From the NCBI GenBank assembly GCA_030066045.1, contig JASJCJ010000033.1, forward strand, positions 1 through 36,759: a stretch of DNA of 36,759 nt, written 5' to 3'. The position numbers and the translations under genes were made by a program. Positions 1 through 7,057 of the stretch are shown here, piece after piece (the stretch's first letter is position 1; each line of letters begins with the position of its first letter). The DNA is from Calothrix sp. MO_167.B12 (GTDB taxonomy: Bacteria > Cyanobacteriota > Cyanobacteriia > Cyanobacteriales > Nostocaceae). The notes under the pieces are model-generated. The model was not told the DNA's origin, did no database searches, and saw only the letters and a program-made list of their open reading frames with translations.

Positions 1-113
1 AAAATCAAGTTGTCAAGGTTCGGTATTCTTTACAAATTTATTTCGGTAATTAACCCCTACTAATTGTAAAGTTCCATTAACCTTGCCTGTCGTCCCTGAG
101 TATTATTACTCAT

Positions 114-323
114 TTAGACAGAACGAATCACACCGATACTATCATGTAATAAGGCTGCGATCGCTTCTTGTTCGTTTCCCCCTGCTTCTAATACCAAAGC
201 TGCGACACTGAGGAGGTGGGAAATGTAAGGTACGCCGCTTATTTTCCTGGTTTGGGTGGCGTGGAGACGGGTTGCGTAGACGAGCGCCGTTGCAAATTTC
301 TCTGTTGACATTTGTGGGTTCAT
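114..323 (-). pseudogene. Truncated HD-domain phosphohydrolase relic
   Basis: The 69-residue reading frame starts MNPQMSTEKFATAL and contains a typical N-terminal part of an HD phosphohydrolase (RelA/SpoT-hydrolase-like): an ISHLLSVA segment and then AALLHDS, which carries the HD metal-binding pair. Family members continue for more than 100 further residues after LLHD. Here the frame ends 10 residues later, and the DNA down to base 1 does not resume an HD-like sequence in any frame I could follow. An open frame extends upstream to 434, but that part overlaps repeat DNA, so I place the start at 323 (an alternative Met is at 311). It is most likely a decayed gene. It lies downstream of the WYL gene on the same strand. 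Confidence 0.55.
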
Positions 324-408
324 GATTGAATAAGTAATAAGTATTTTGGCTCTCCTACATATTTTGTTTCTAGATTCCTCGTTACAAGGTTTTATTTTGT
401 AAGTAATG

Positions 409-490
409 GGAGCATCTTGCTCCCTACTGTCCAAGTGAGAACATCTTGCTCCCTACTGTCCAGGAAGCGGGCAAGATGCCCGCACTACAA
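409..490. repeat. Short palindromic repeat cluster (CATCTTGCTCCC / GGGCAAGATGCCC)
   Basis: Two direct copies of CATCTTGCTCCCTACTGTCC are followed by GCGGGCAAGATGCCCGCACT, a hairpin with arms GCGGGCA/TGCCCGC. A close relative (GCGGGCAGGATACCCGCACT) lies at about 1981-2000, and another (GGGAGCAAGATGCTCCCACT) at about 23738-23757. This is a dispersed palindromic family that sits just beyond the 3' end of the WYL gene. Confidence 0.6.
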
Positions 491-496
491 ATTATC

Positions 497-1858
497 TCAA
501 TTATAATCATGATAAAGTTTAAACTCTGCGGCGATTTCTTCTGCCCTAATTGCTCTTAAATCTGAGGGAAAAATCACCTCACATTTTGCACCCCAAGCTC
601 GCAATCGCATAATAATTCCATTATCTTTGTGACGATACATTACTTGATAATAAGCATCATGGCGATCGCGTTTTTTTAAAATATCCAAAAAAGCTTGAAT
701 TTCTTGGGGCTCATTTGTTGCTTTACTAATGATTTTTTCCAGGTTTTCATATTTTACCCTGATAAAAGTTGAATGGCGGTTAGAATGTTTAATATAACGC
801 CGATCATAATCTTCATCAAATCGTAATATCATCAACCGGGGAGGTAAATAAAAATCAAATCCCCACGCTTTATCCATTGCGATCGCAATTTCATCGACAT
901 GGGGTAAATTCTGCTTTTGGTAACGCTTTTGTAGGTTCTCAGGGATGGCTGGATGATGCCAATTTAAAGGGTTTATCCCTTGGATACGGTCTAACCGAAA
1001 ATTATACCAATCAGTGCTGCGATCTGGACTTTCCCCATAGCCACAAAGATAAACAGCCCGTTGAAAATAGTAAATACAAACGGGAAAAATCACACAATTA
1101 ATGTTACTTCCTACCCTAGCACTAGAGTAAATTATTTTAATAGGTGGAATGGGATTATTAGCCCAAATCTCTTTTAATTTCCACTGCCAATTTTCTACCA
1201 TATCAATGGTAATTTTGGGAATCACATAATCCAGGTGGATAAAAAACCGTTGTACACCATTAATTTTATCAGAATTATTTTGAGCGATCGCCCTTAAATC
1301 TTCCTGCATAAAATTTTCATAAGCTAATAGCCTGACTGAATTTTTATCATCACTATTATTGATGGGATAAACAGGAAATTCCCTAACTCGATAGTATTTT
1401 CGATTAGTGTATACCAACCATCCCAAATCAACTAAAATTTGTAAATCCGCTTGTAAACTCCGACGAGTCACCCCAAACAAACGTTGTTGTAAAATCTCAT
1501 CGAGTTCCCTTGCAACCATCCCCACATGGGAAGTTAAAGTATTTTTCCATTCTGCTTCAGCAATACCAAACCTGGAATGGAATAACCACTCAGCAGTCAA
1601 TTTCGCACAATTACAATTAACATCATGCAACTGGGGAATCGCCTCATCCTTGGGGTGGGAAGACAAGAAAAACCTATCCCTCCATTGGGCATAGGTAAAA
1701 CCATCCTCCAACGGTAAACGCTCCCCACTGTCCCCATACAGACTCAGCAACCATATCCATAACCTAATTGCACGGGGTAAATTTTGCTTCAAGGAACCCC
1801 TGGCAAACCATTGCAATAACTCCACATGGGGAGTTTCCAGAAAAAATTGTTCCAGCAC
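497..1858 (-). CDS. WYL-domain protein, CRISPR-associated TIGR03985-like
   Basis: The protein has 453 residues. A winged-helix segment lies near residues 120-155 (TRRSLQADLQILVDLGWL). The C-terminal half resembles a WYL ligand-sensing domain, with the strand-rich part near IKIIYSSARV, the DWYNFRLDRI segment and the terminal motif LRAWGAKCEVIFPSDLR. The N terminus (MLEQFFLETPHVELLQWFA) is the one I recall for the cyanobacterial family annotated as TIGR03985 CRISPR-associated protein. WYL proteins usually act as ligand-responsive transcription regulators, and in cyanobacteria several are linked to CRISPR loci. No cas gene or CRISPR array is visible here, so such a partner would lie to the left of the window. 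The gene stands alone with repeats on both sides. The family call is from memory; the WYL/winged-helix call is firmer. Confidence 0.65.
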   Translation of the reverse strand: MLEQFFLETPHVELLQWFARGSLKQNLPRAIRLWIWLLSLYGDSGERLPLEDGFTYAQWRDRFFLSSHPKDEAIPQLHDVNCNCAKLTAEWLFHSRFGIAEAEWKNTLTSHVGMVARELDEILQQRLFGVTRRSLQADLQILVDLGWLVYTNRKYYRVREFPVYPINNSDDKNSVRLLAYENFMQEDLRAIAQNNSDKINGVQRFFIHLDYVIPKITIDMVENWQWKLKEIWANNPIPPIKIIYSSARVGSNINCVIFPVCIYYFQRAVYLCGYGESPDRSTDWYNFRLDRIQGINPLNWHHPAIPENLQKRYQKQNLPHVDEIAIAMDKAWGFDFYLPPRLMILRFDEDYDRRYIKHSNRHSTFIRVKYENLEKIISKATNEPQEIQAFLDILKKRDRHDAYYQVMYRHKDNGIIMRLRAWGAKCEVIFPSDLRAIRAEEIAAEFKLYHDYN

Positions 1859-2207
1859 ATCTTTAACCCTGAGTTTTCACAATTCTAGGTTAATGGATGT
1901 TGGAAGTACCATCTTCCAAAAAATCAAGAGAGGGATGTCCGCTAGGATAAGCTGTTAAGCGTCTAAATTGTACACATAAAGCGGGCAGGATACCCGCACT
2001 ACAATCACCTGATTTTTTTACTTTATACAAGGAAGTGCCGATGAAAAATTTTTCATTACCAAGTATGAAAAAGGGTTCCTTCCCCTACAGCCCACACCTT
2101 CTTTCAAGCTATTCCCCCACGGGAAAATCCCACAACCAAGTATGAAAATGCTTTGTGACTAACTCCTCAAGGGCGCACGCAATGCGCCCCTACAAGCTGC
2201 GCGCCTC

Positions 2208-2325
2208 TTAATTCACATCTTGCACCATAAGATTATTGAGAAAATTAGAGTCTGAAACCATTAGTTTTTCGTAACCCACCATTGCCCACCTTACCCTTAT
2301 TGAGAAAGTGCAAGATATGTGTTAA
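2208..2325. mobile_element. MITE-like element with 18-bp imperfect terminal inverted repeats
   Basis: The left end TTAATTCACATCTTGCAC and the right end GTGCAAGATATGTGTTAA are inverted repeats matching at 15 of 18 positions. They enclose about 82 bp with no reading frame. The size and structure fit a non-autonomous DNA transposon (MITE). Smaller internal repeats (ATTATTGAGAAA and TTATTGAGAAAG) are also present. The parent transposase is not in the window. Confidence 0.5.
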
Positions 2326-2527
2326 CTATTTTCTAGCTAGCCCTGCATGAATGTTTGTACACAACCAAGCCATAAAAAAATTTCGAGTGCGGCTCCCACA
2401 CCTAAGTTGTCAACCACCAACTAACAACTAACAACTAACAACTAATAACCAACAACCATTTTCAAGTTAGAACGACAGAGAGATTATAATGATATATAAC
2501 TACTTTTTTGAAACATAGGGGTGTTCG

Positions 2528-2611
2528 ATGAATACAGTAATTAGATTTATCTATGAATGTTTGGTATGTGCGCTTCTTGGTGTAGTGCTATGGTTTTGGA
2601 TTTTTACATAA
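2528..2611 (+). CDS. Possible 27-aa single-span membrane peptide
   Basis: The frame reads MNTVIRFIYECLVCALLGVV and then LWFWIFT before TAA. Nearly the whole peptide is hydrophobic and would span the membrane once. An AGGGG sequence lies 7 bases before the ATG, and a TATAAT-like -10 box is near 2484-2489. Cyanobacteria encode many one-span peptides of this size (for example small subunits of photosynthetic complexes), but I do not recognise this one. It is too short to trust on coding statistics alone. Confidence 0.3.
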   Translation: MNTVIRFIYECLVCALLGVVLWFWIFT

Positions 2612-2678
2612 GTAAATTACCATGATTACAGATTTATTAAATATAGTTGTAATCAATAGTAGCCACGATTATAAATAA

Positions 2679-3359
2679 TTATAAATCTGGAAATTGCCAA
2701 TTAATTTCTGGTTTACCAAAAGATTTTAAAGCAGTATTAATAGCCGAAAATGGTTTACTACCAAAAAAGCCATTATGGGCTGAAAGAGGTGATGGATGTG
2801 CAGATTGAATAACTGTGTGTCTTTCTGTATCTATGAGCTTTAGCTTCTTTTTAGCATAGCCTCCCCATAGTACAAATATAACAGGCGATCGCTTATTATT
2901 TACTTGTTTAATTACCGCATCTGTGAATTTTTCCCAGCCTTTATTTTTATGGGAATTAGCTTCATGTGCCCTGACAGTTAAAACTGCATTTAACATCAAA
3001 ACTCCCTGCTTTGCCCAAGATGTCAGGTGTCCATTATTCGGCATATTTACACCTATATCTGCTTGCATTTCTTTGAAAATATTGATTAGCGATCGCGGTA
3101 TTATAACACCTGGTTTGACTGAAAAACATAAACCATGAGCTTGGTTATCATCATGATAAGGATCTTGTCCTAATAATAATACATTGACCTGTTCGTAGGG
3201 CGTTAATTCAAAAGCAGAAAATACTTCTTCTTCTGGAGGAAAAATAGTGTGTGATTGGCGCTCTGTTTGGAGAAATTCTTGCAGTTGCTGAAAGTAAGGT
3301 TTGTCAAATTCTTCTGCAAGTACTGGGTGCCAGGAAGGGGGAAGTTTAGAGACTTTCAT
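2679..3359 (-). CDS. ung: Uracil-DNA glycosylase (family 1)
   Basis: This base-excision repair enzyme removes uracil from DNA. The 226-residue length is normal for family 1. The water-activating motif GQDPYH lies at residues 64-69 with the catalytic Asp at 66. The uracil-binding segment GLCFSV follows at about 76-81, and the minor-groove intercalation loop HPSPLS is at 188-193. The start MKVSKLPPSW fits the family because only about 50 residues precede the catalytic loop. It is divergently oriented to the hydantoinase B gene, with 151 bp between them that hold only short repeats, and no operon partner is visible. Identification is secure. Confidence 0.96.
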   Translation of the reverse strand: MKVSKLPPSWHPVLAEEFDKPYFQQLQEFLQTERQSHTIFPPEEEVFSAFELTPYEQVNVLLLGQDPYHDDNQAHGLCFSVKPGVIIPRSLINIFKEMQADIGVNMPNNGHLTSWAKQGVLMLNAVLTVRAHEANSHKNKGWEKFTDAVIKQVNNKRSPVIFVLWGGYAKKKLKLIDTERHTVIQSAHPSPLSAHNGFFGSKPFSAINTALKSFGKPEINWQFPDL

Positions 3360-3510
3360 TTCAGTTATCAGTTATCAGTTACCCCATCGATAAATCGAGG
3401 GGCTTATATTCAGTCTATTTTTTGGGAATATAATTTGGGTTAAATATAGCATAATTGATAACGTCACGCACCAACCATCGATGGTGACACTTGTGTAATT
3501 ACTGATAACT
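3360..3510. repeat. Divergent intergenic region made of short repeats
   Basis: TCAGTTA heptamers (3360-3380) are followed by the hairpin repeat CCCATCGATAAATCGAGGGG with its tail CTTATATTCAGTCTATTTT (3382-3422). The same hairpin or tail recurs at 6623-6675 (same orientation), at 10113-10152 (degenerate) and at 17295-17314 (reverse, hairpin only). Around 3455-3500 the minus strand carries GGTTGGTGCGTGACGTTAT, which matches the interior of the MITE at 35349-35472 (GGTTGGTGCGTAACGTTAT). Promoters for both flanking genes must lie in or next to this repeat DNA. Confidence 0.5.
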
Positions 3511-5142
3511 ATGAAAACAATATCAAAACCCGACCCTGTCCGCTTAGAAATATTCAAAAATCTCTATCAATTCATCGCCGAACAAATGGGAATTGTGCTG
3601 CAAAATACCGCAGCTTCAGTCAACATTAAAGAACGTCTCGATTTTTCCTGCGCGATTTTTGATAGTTCTGGTTTATTAGTTGCCAATGCTCCTCATATTC
3701 CCGTACATTTAGGTTCAATGAGTGAAAGTGTCCGCAGTTTAATTAATGATCAGGGCGACACTATTAAACCAGGAAATGTCTATTTATCTAATAATCCTTA
3801 CAATGGCGGCACACATCTACCTGATGTTACAGCCATCACTCCCGTATTCTTGAAGGTAGGTAAGGGTGACGAGAAACCGATGGAAAATTTCACCCCGTCC
3901 TTATTAAGGACAGGGAAAGAAGAAGGGGATGAGGTGACAGAATCTAAAATACCCCTGTTCTACGTTGCTTCTCGCGGACACCAAGCTGATATCGGTGGTA
4001 TTACTCCCGGTTCTATGCCTCCCCACAGTACAACGGTAGAAGAAGAAGGAGTTATGTTTGATAATTTTCTCTTAGTAGAACAAGGGAATTTTCGGGAAAA
4101 TGCAGTCAGAGAATTACTTGTAAATAACTCCTATCCTGCTCGTAACCCTGAACAAAATATAGCCGATTTTAAGGCACAAATTGCAGCCAATGAAAGGGGA
4201 GTAAAAGAACTGAGCAAAATGGTTGTTCAATACGGACTGGAAACAGTTCAAAATTATATGATTTTTGTCCAAAATAATGCCGAAGAATTGGTGAGAAAAG
4301 CGATTGATGTTCTCAAGGATGGCTCATTTGTTTATGAAATGGATAATGGGGCAAAAATTCAAGTTAAAGTAACAATTAGCCGAGAAAATCGGAGTGCAAA
4401 AATTGATTTTACCGGCACATCTGGACAATTAAATAGCAACTTTAATGCCCCGAAAGCAGTCACCCAGGCAGCAGTCTTATATGTCTTCCGTACTTTGGTT
4501 GATGATAGTATTCCTCTCAATGCTGGATGTTTGAAACCTTTAGAAATTATTATCCCTGAAGGTTGTATGTTGAACCCAACCTACCCCGCAGCAGTAGTTG
4601 CAGGTAACGTGGAGACTTCCCAAGCAATTGTCGATACTTTATATGGTGCGCTGGATTTAATGGCTGCTTCCCAGGGAACTATGAATAATTTTACTTTTGG
4701 TAACAACCGTTATCAATATTATGAAACTATCTGCGGTGGTTCTGGGGCAGGAATTAACTTTGATGGTACTGATGCGGTACATACCCACATGACTAATTCC
4801 CTATTAACAGATCCCGAAGTTTTAGAAACTCGTTACCCCGTACTGTTAGAAAGTTTTAGTTTACGTCCCCATAGTGGTGGTAAGGGGAAATATACAGGTG
4901 GTGATGGGGTAATTCGTCGCATTCGATTTTTAGAACCAATGACAGCTAGTATAATTTCTGGTCATCGGTTGGTTTCTCCCTTTGGTTTAAATGGGGGAGA
5001 ACCGGGAAAGGTTGGACATAACTGGGTAGAACGTCATAATGGGACTCAGGAAAATTTAGATAGTACAGCCACAGTGAAAATGAAATATGGCGATATATTT
5101 GCCATAGAGACTCCCGGCGGTGGAGGATTTGGGGAAGAGTGA
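3511..5142 (+). CDS. hyuB: Hydantoinase B/oxoprolinase family protein
   Basis: This 543-residue protein is the B-type subunit of ATP-dependent hydantoinases and 5-oxoprolinases, which open five-membered cyclic amides together with an A subunit. Typical family segments are [20 protein letters not shown] at the N terminus, [50 protein letters not shown] and the C-terminal [20 protein letters not shown] and GGGFGEE. About 30 residues between TPVFLKV and FYVASRGH (about residues 115-145) are not expected in the family. They coincide with a palindrome in the DNA (3893-3915) and look like an in-frame insertion. The matching A subunit is encoded at 28152-30245 on the other strand. The exact substrate cannot be read from sequence. 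The stop codon lies inside a purine-rich tandem array. Confidence 0.88.
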   Translation: MKTISKPDPVRLEIFKNLYQFIAEQMGIVLQNTAASVNIKERLDFSCAIFDSSGLLVANAPHIPVHLGSMSESVRSLINDQGDTIKPGNVYLSNNPYNGGTHLPDVTAITPVFLKVGKGDEKPMENFTPSLLRTGKEEGDEVTESKIPLFYVASRGHQADIGGITPGSMPPHSTTVEEEGVMFDNFLLVEQGNFRENAVRELLVNNSYPARNPEQNIADFKAQIAANERGVKELSKMVVQYGLETVQNYMIFVQNNAEELVRKAIDVLKDGSFVYEMDNGAKIQVKVTISRENRSAKIDFTGTSGQLNSNFNAPKAVTQAAVLYVFRTLVDDSIPLNAGCLKPLEIIIPEGCMLNPTYPAAVVAGNVETSQAIVDTLYGALDLMAASQGTMNNFTFGNNRYQYYETICGGSGAGINFDGTDAVHTHMTNSLLTDPEVLETRYPVLLESFSLRPHSGGKGKYTGGDGVIRRIRFLEPMTASIISGHRLVSPFGLNGGEPGKVGHNWVERHNGTQENLDSTATVKMKYGDIFAIETPGGGGFGEE

Positions 5143-5316
5143 TGGAGTGATGGAGGGAAGGAGGGAAGGAGTGAAGGAGGGAAGGAGGGAAGGAGTGATG
5201 GAGGAAAGGAGGGAAGGAGGGAAGGAGTGATGGAGGGAAGGAGGGAAGGAGGGAAGGAGTGATGGAGGGAAGGAGGGAAGGAGTGATGGAGGGAAGGAGA
5301 GAAAGAATGATGAAGT
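5133..5316. repeat. Purine-rich short tandem repeat array 1
   Basis: Units of GGAGGGAAGGAG and GGAGTGAAGGAG or GGAGTGATGGAG run for about 180 bp. The array begins inside the last codons and stop of hyuB. Related arrays are at 10318-10467, 19392-19467 and, on the opposite strand, 33421-33540. The long open frame on the complementary strand here (Ser/Pro/Leu-rich) is only a by-product of the repeat. Confidence 0.85.
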
Positions 5317-5341
5317 AATAAGTATAGCGGTAGCCATGACA

Positions 5342-5453
5342 GTTATACCACTTCTTTATAAAGATAAAGATGCGCCAAATTTAGCCTGCGTAGGCAGGCT
5401 TTGTACCCTGCACCGAGGGAAATATAGCGCAGTTTCATACAGAATTGGTATTA
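5342..5453. mobile_element. MITE-like dispersed repeat, copy 1
   Basis: The ends GTTATACCACTTCT and AGAATTGGTATTA are imperfect inverted repeats. The internal block starting GATGCGCCAAATTTAGCCTG and ending CATACAGAATTGGTATTA recurs at 19479-19596 with a different centre. No coding frame is present. This fits a non-autonomous element of about 110 bp. Confidence 0.55.
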
Positions 5454-5548
5454 CAGCGATTTTCAGGTAAATAGACCACACCGTAGGGGTTTAGCACTGC
5501 TAAACCCCTACATGAAGATGTGGTTCAAATAGATGAAAACTGCTGTAA
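5451..5548. mobile_element. MITE-like element enclosing a 29-bp palindrome
   Basis: TTACAGCGATTTTCA and TGAAAACTGCTGTAA form inverted ends matching at 13 of 15 positions. Inside them ACCACA/TGTGGT and the near-perfect palindrome at 5483-5511 (GTAGGGGTTTAGC / GCTAAACCCCTAC) form a nested stem. The palindrome also occurs at 22633-22661 and 23394-23422. The element shares its first 3 bases with the preceding MITE-like repeat. Confidence 0.55.
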
Positions 5549-5589
5549 GACATATTGAACATCAATCACAAACCTTCTAAATTGAAAAT

Positions 5590-5820
5590 AGTTAATCAGC
5601 GCGGAGTAGGGGCGCATTGCGTGCGCCCTTGAAGAATTAGTAACTCATGAGGGACTAGCTTGAAAATAGAGAGTGAAGAAGTAGGGGCGGGGTTTCCCCG
5701 CCCAGAGTTAGGGAATTATTTTCATAGCTTGGTTGCAAGATTTTCTCGTGGGAGACTGACTTGAAAGAGGGTGTAGGGTGTAGGGGAAAGAACTCTTTTT
5801 TCATACTTGACGATATACCA
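5590..5820. repeat. Composite intergenic repeat, copy 1
   Basis: In order this holds GTAGGGGCGCATTGCGTGCG (palindromic with the following CCC), GAGGGACTAGCTTGAAAATA, the palindrome GGGGCGGGGTTTCCCCGCCC and a GGTTGCAAGATTTTCTCGTG segment. The same blocks recur at 11277-11665, and in reverse orientation at about 2055-2195. The rest of the 5143-6002 gap (5821-6002) shows nothing I can name. Confidence 0.6.
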
Positions 5821-6002
5821 CATTCATTTTGACTGCCTTACAAAGCAGAAGCCTCGGTCAAATCGCCCATAATATGTCATTAAAAAGAATTGGTTACAAA
5901 TGTAGAAAATAAATATTTGAAAGTAGAAATTATCACTTGATATAATAATTTCCACTTTGACTTCAATTAGATTAACAGTATGAGTAAATAACTAAATAAC
6001 TG

Positions 6003-6449
6003 TTATTTAATGAAGTTACAATGGACAGATAAATGGAAAGAACTATCAACCCTTACTCCTTTCATATCTCGTGTGTCCACAAAAACACCGTTCTGATTTC
6101 CAAAACGATCTGCTACCGTAATAAATCCAGGATTTGCAACTCCAGCATTGACATTACCAAGGGTAGCGTTGAAAGCACAAGGAGCTACATTTCGGTTAAA
6201 AATAACTTCATATTGACCGACTGCTAGCCTTTTAGCAGATACTACTCCCCCATTTTGGGTTCCATGAGCGATCGCACCATTCTTCAGAATCATAGCAAAA
6301 CGCTCGTCAGCAGATACAGGTGTTGAAAGGGTAGTTTTAGGAACCGGAGTATTACTACGGGGTTGTTTCTGCACAGACTGAGCAAAGCTAGATGCTGCAT
6401 TAATAGCAATTACAGCCGCAAACGTAGAAGCTAAAATAAGCTTTTGCAT
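6003..6449 (-). CDS. Small secreted protein of unknown function
   Basis: The protein has 148 residues and a clear signal peptide (MQKLILASTFAAVIAINAAS, likely cleaved after SSFAQ near residue 24). After a Pro/Thr-rich linker comes a compact domain rich in short beta-type segments (GQYEVIFNRNVAPCAFNATL, GFITVADRFG, SSFHLSVHCNF). Two cysteines, in APCAFN and VHCNF, could form a disulfide in the periplasm or outside the cell. A GAGG sequence lies 11 bases before the ATG. I recognise the general type (cyanobacterial secreted hypothetical) but not a named family. It stands alone between repeat clusters. Confidence 0.7.
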   Translation of the reverse strand: MQKLILASTFAAVIAINAASSFAQSVQKQPRSNTPVPKTTLSTPVSADERFAMILKNGAIAHGTQNGGVVSAKRLAVGQYEVIFNRNVAPCAFNATLGNVNAGVANPGFITVADRFGNQNGVFVDTRDMKGVRVDSSFHLSVHCNFIK

Positions 6450-6735
6450 GATAGAAATGCCTCATATTAATTGAATAAACCATTGGATATTTGTTTCCAA
6501 TAATTTAACTATATTTGCAAAAATGGCTGAAGAATTGAGGATAATTCAGGTCTTTCAAATTGAAGCTAATTCAGATTATTCAGATAAATTCAGTCAAGGG
6601 GAATTTAGAATTTAGAATTATTACCTCATCGATGAATCGAGGGGCTTGTATGCAGTTTATTTTCCGATCAAAACCCTTTCCCCTTGCTCGGATACTCCGG
6701 GTGAACGAAAAAATGTGTGGGAGAGCCAAAATACT

Positions 6736-6948
6736 TAGGGCTTGCTGAAAAGTCTTTTGGCAAGGGTAGGCAACAGGCAACAGGCAACACTTTCATCCCT
6801 ATTTTTTTCTATTCTTTTCTTTTTACCATCAAAAATTATCAATGCAAGGTTTTTAAGCCTCATACCCCTATTTGATTGCACTTTTGACTTCGATAAGACC
6901 CTCAAACCACTACAATATAAGAGTTTTACATTTATTCAGCAGACCCTA
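6736..6948. mobile_element. MITE or insertion-sequence remnant with 17-bp ends
   Basis: TAGGGCTTGCTGAAAAG at the left and TTTATTCAGCAGACCCTA at the right are imperfect inverted repeats (TAGGG-YTGCTGAA core). The 213-bp interval has no transposase frame. The end sequence resembles termini I associate with cyanobacterial insertion sequences. A similar core (reverse: AGTAGGGCTTGCTAAAAAAA) occurs at about 16804-16823. The flank is the TTACTTA heptamer array. Confidence 0.5.
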
Positions 6949-6991
6949 CTTATTACTTATTACTTATTACTTATTACTTATTATCCCCCTC

Positions 6992-7024
6992 AACAAAAAT
7001 ATGGCGATGCATTCGCACCGCCAT
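6992..7024 (-). terminator. Probable secA terminator
   Basis: On the minus strand the arms ATGGCG and CGCCAT enclose a 12-base loop and are followed directly by ATTTTTGTTG, about 35 bases after the secA stop codon. The stem is short (6 bp), so strength is uncertain. Confidence 0.5.
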
Positions 7025-7057
7025 ACATACCCTTAATTATTGTTGTTAGCGCCTACC

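Larger units (their letters stand above)
1859..2678. other. 820-bp repeat-rich intergenic region
   Basis: This stretch holds a copy of the GCGGGCA palindrome (about 1981-2005), a composite repeat also seen near 5590-5820 and 11277-11665 (here on the opposite strand, about 2055-2195, including the palindrome GGGCGCACGCAATGCGCCC), a MITE-like element, a heptamer array AACTAAC (about 2412-2455) and one tiny possible gene. Apart from these I see no coding sequence. Confidence 0.6.
6450..7057. other. 608-bp intergenic region between secA and the secreted protein gene
   Basis: It contains the CGATGAATCGAGGGG hairpin repeat with tail (6623-6675), a GGCAACA repeat (about 6769-6790), a MITE-like element (6736-6948), a TTACTTA heptamer array (6950-6983) and the secA terminator. 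Open frames over it are made of repeat sequence, and I see no real gene. Confidence 0.6.

Noticed and set aside
5133-5316. Regular repeats considered as a CRISPR array
   Set aside because: The units are 12-20 bp, purine-only and contiguous, with no unique spacers of constant length.
5056-5337. Ser/Pro/Leu-rich open frame on the minus strand
   Set aside because: It is the complement of a purine-rich tandem array. The amino acid repeat follows the DNA period and there is no start signal. The same holds for 10221-10487 and 33390-33626.
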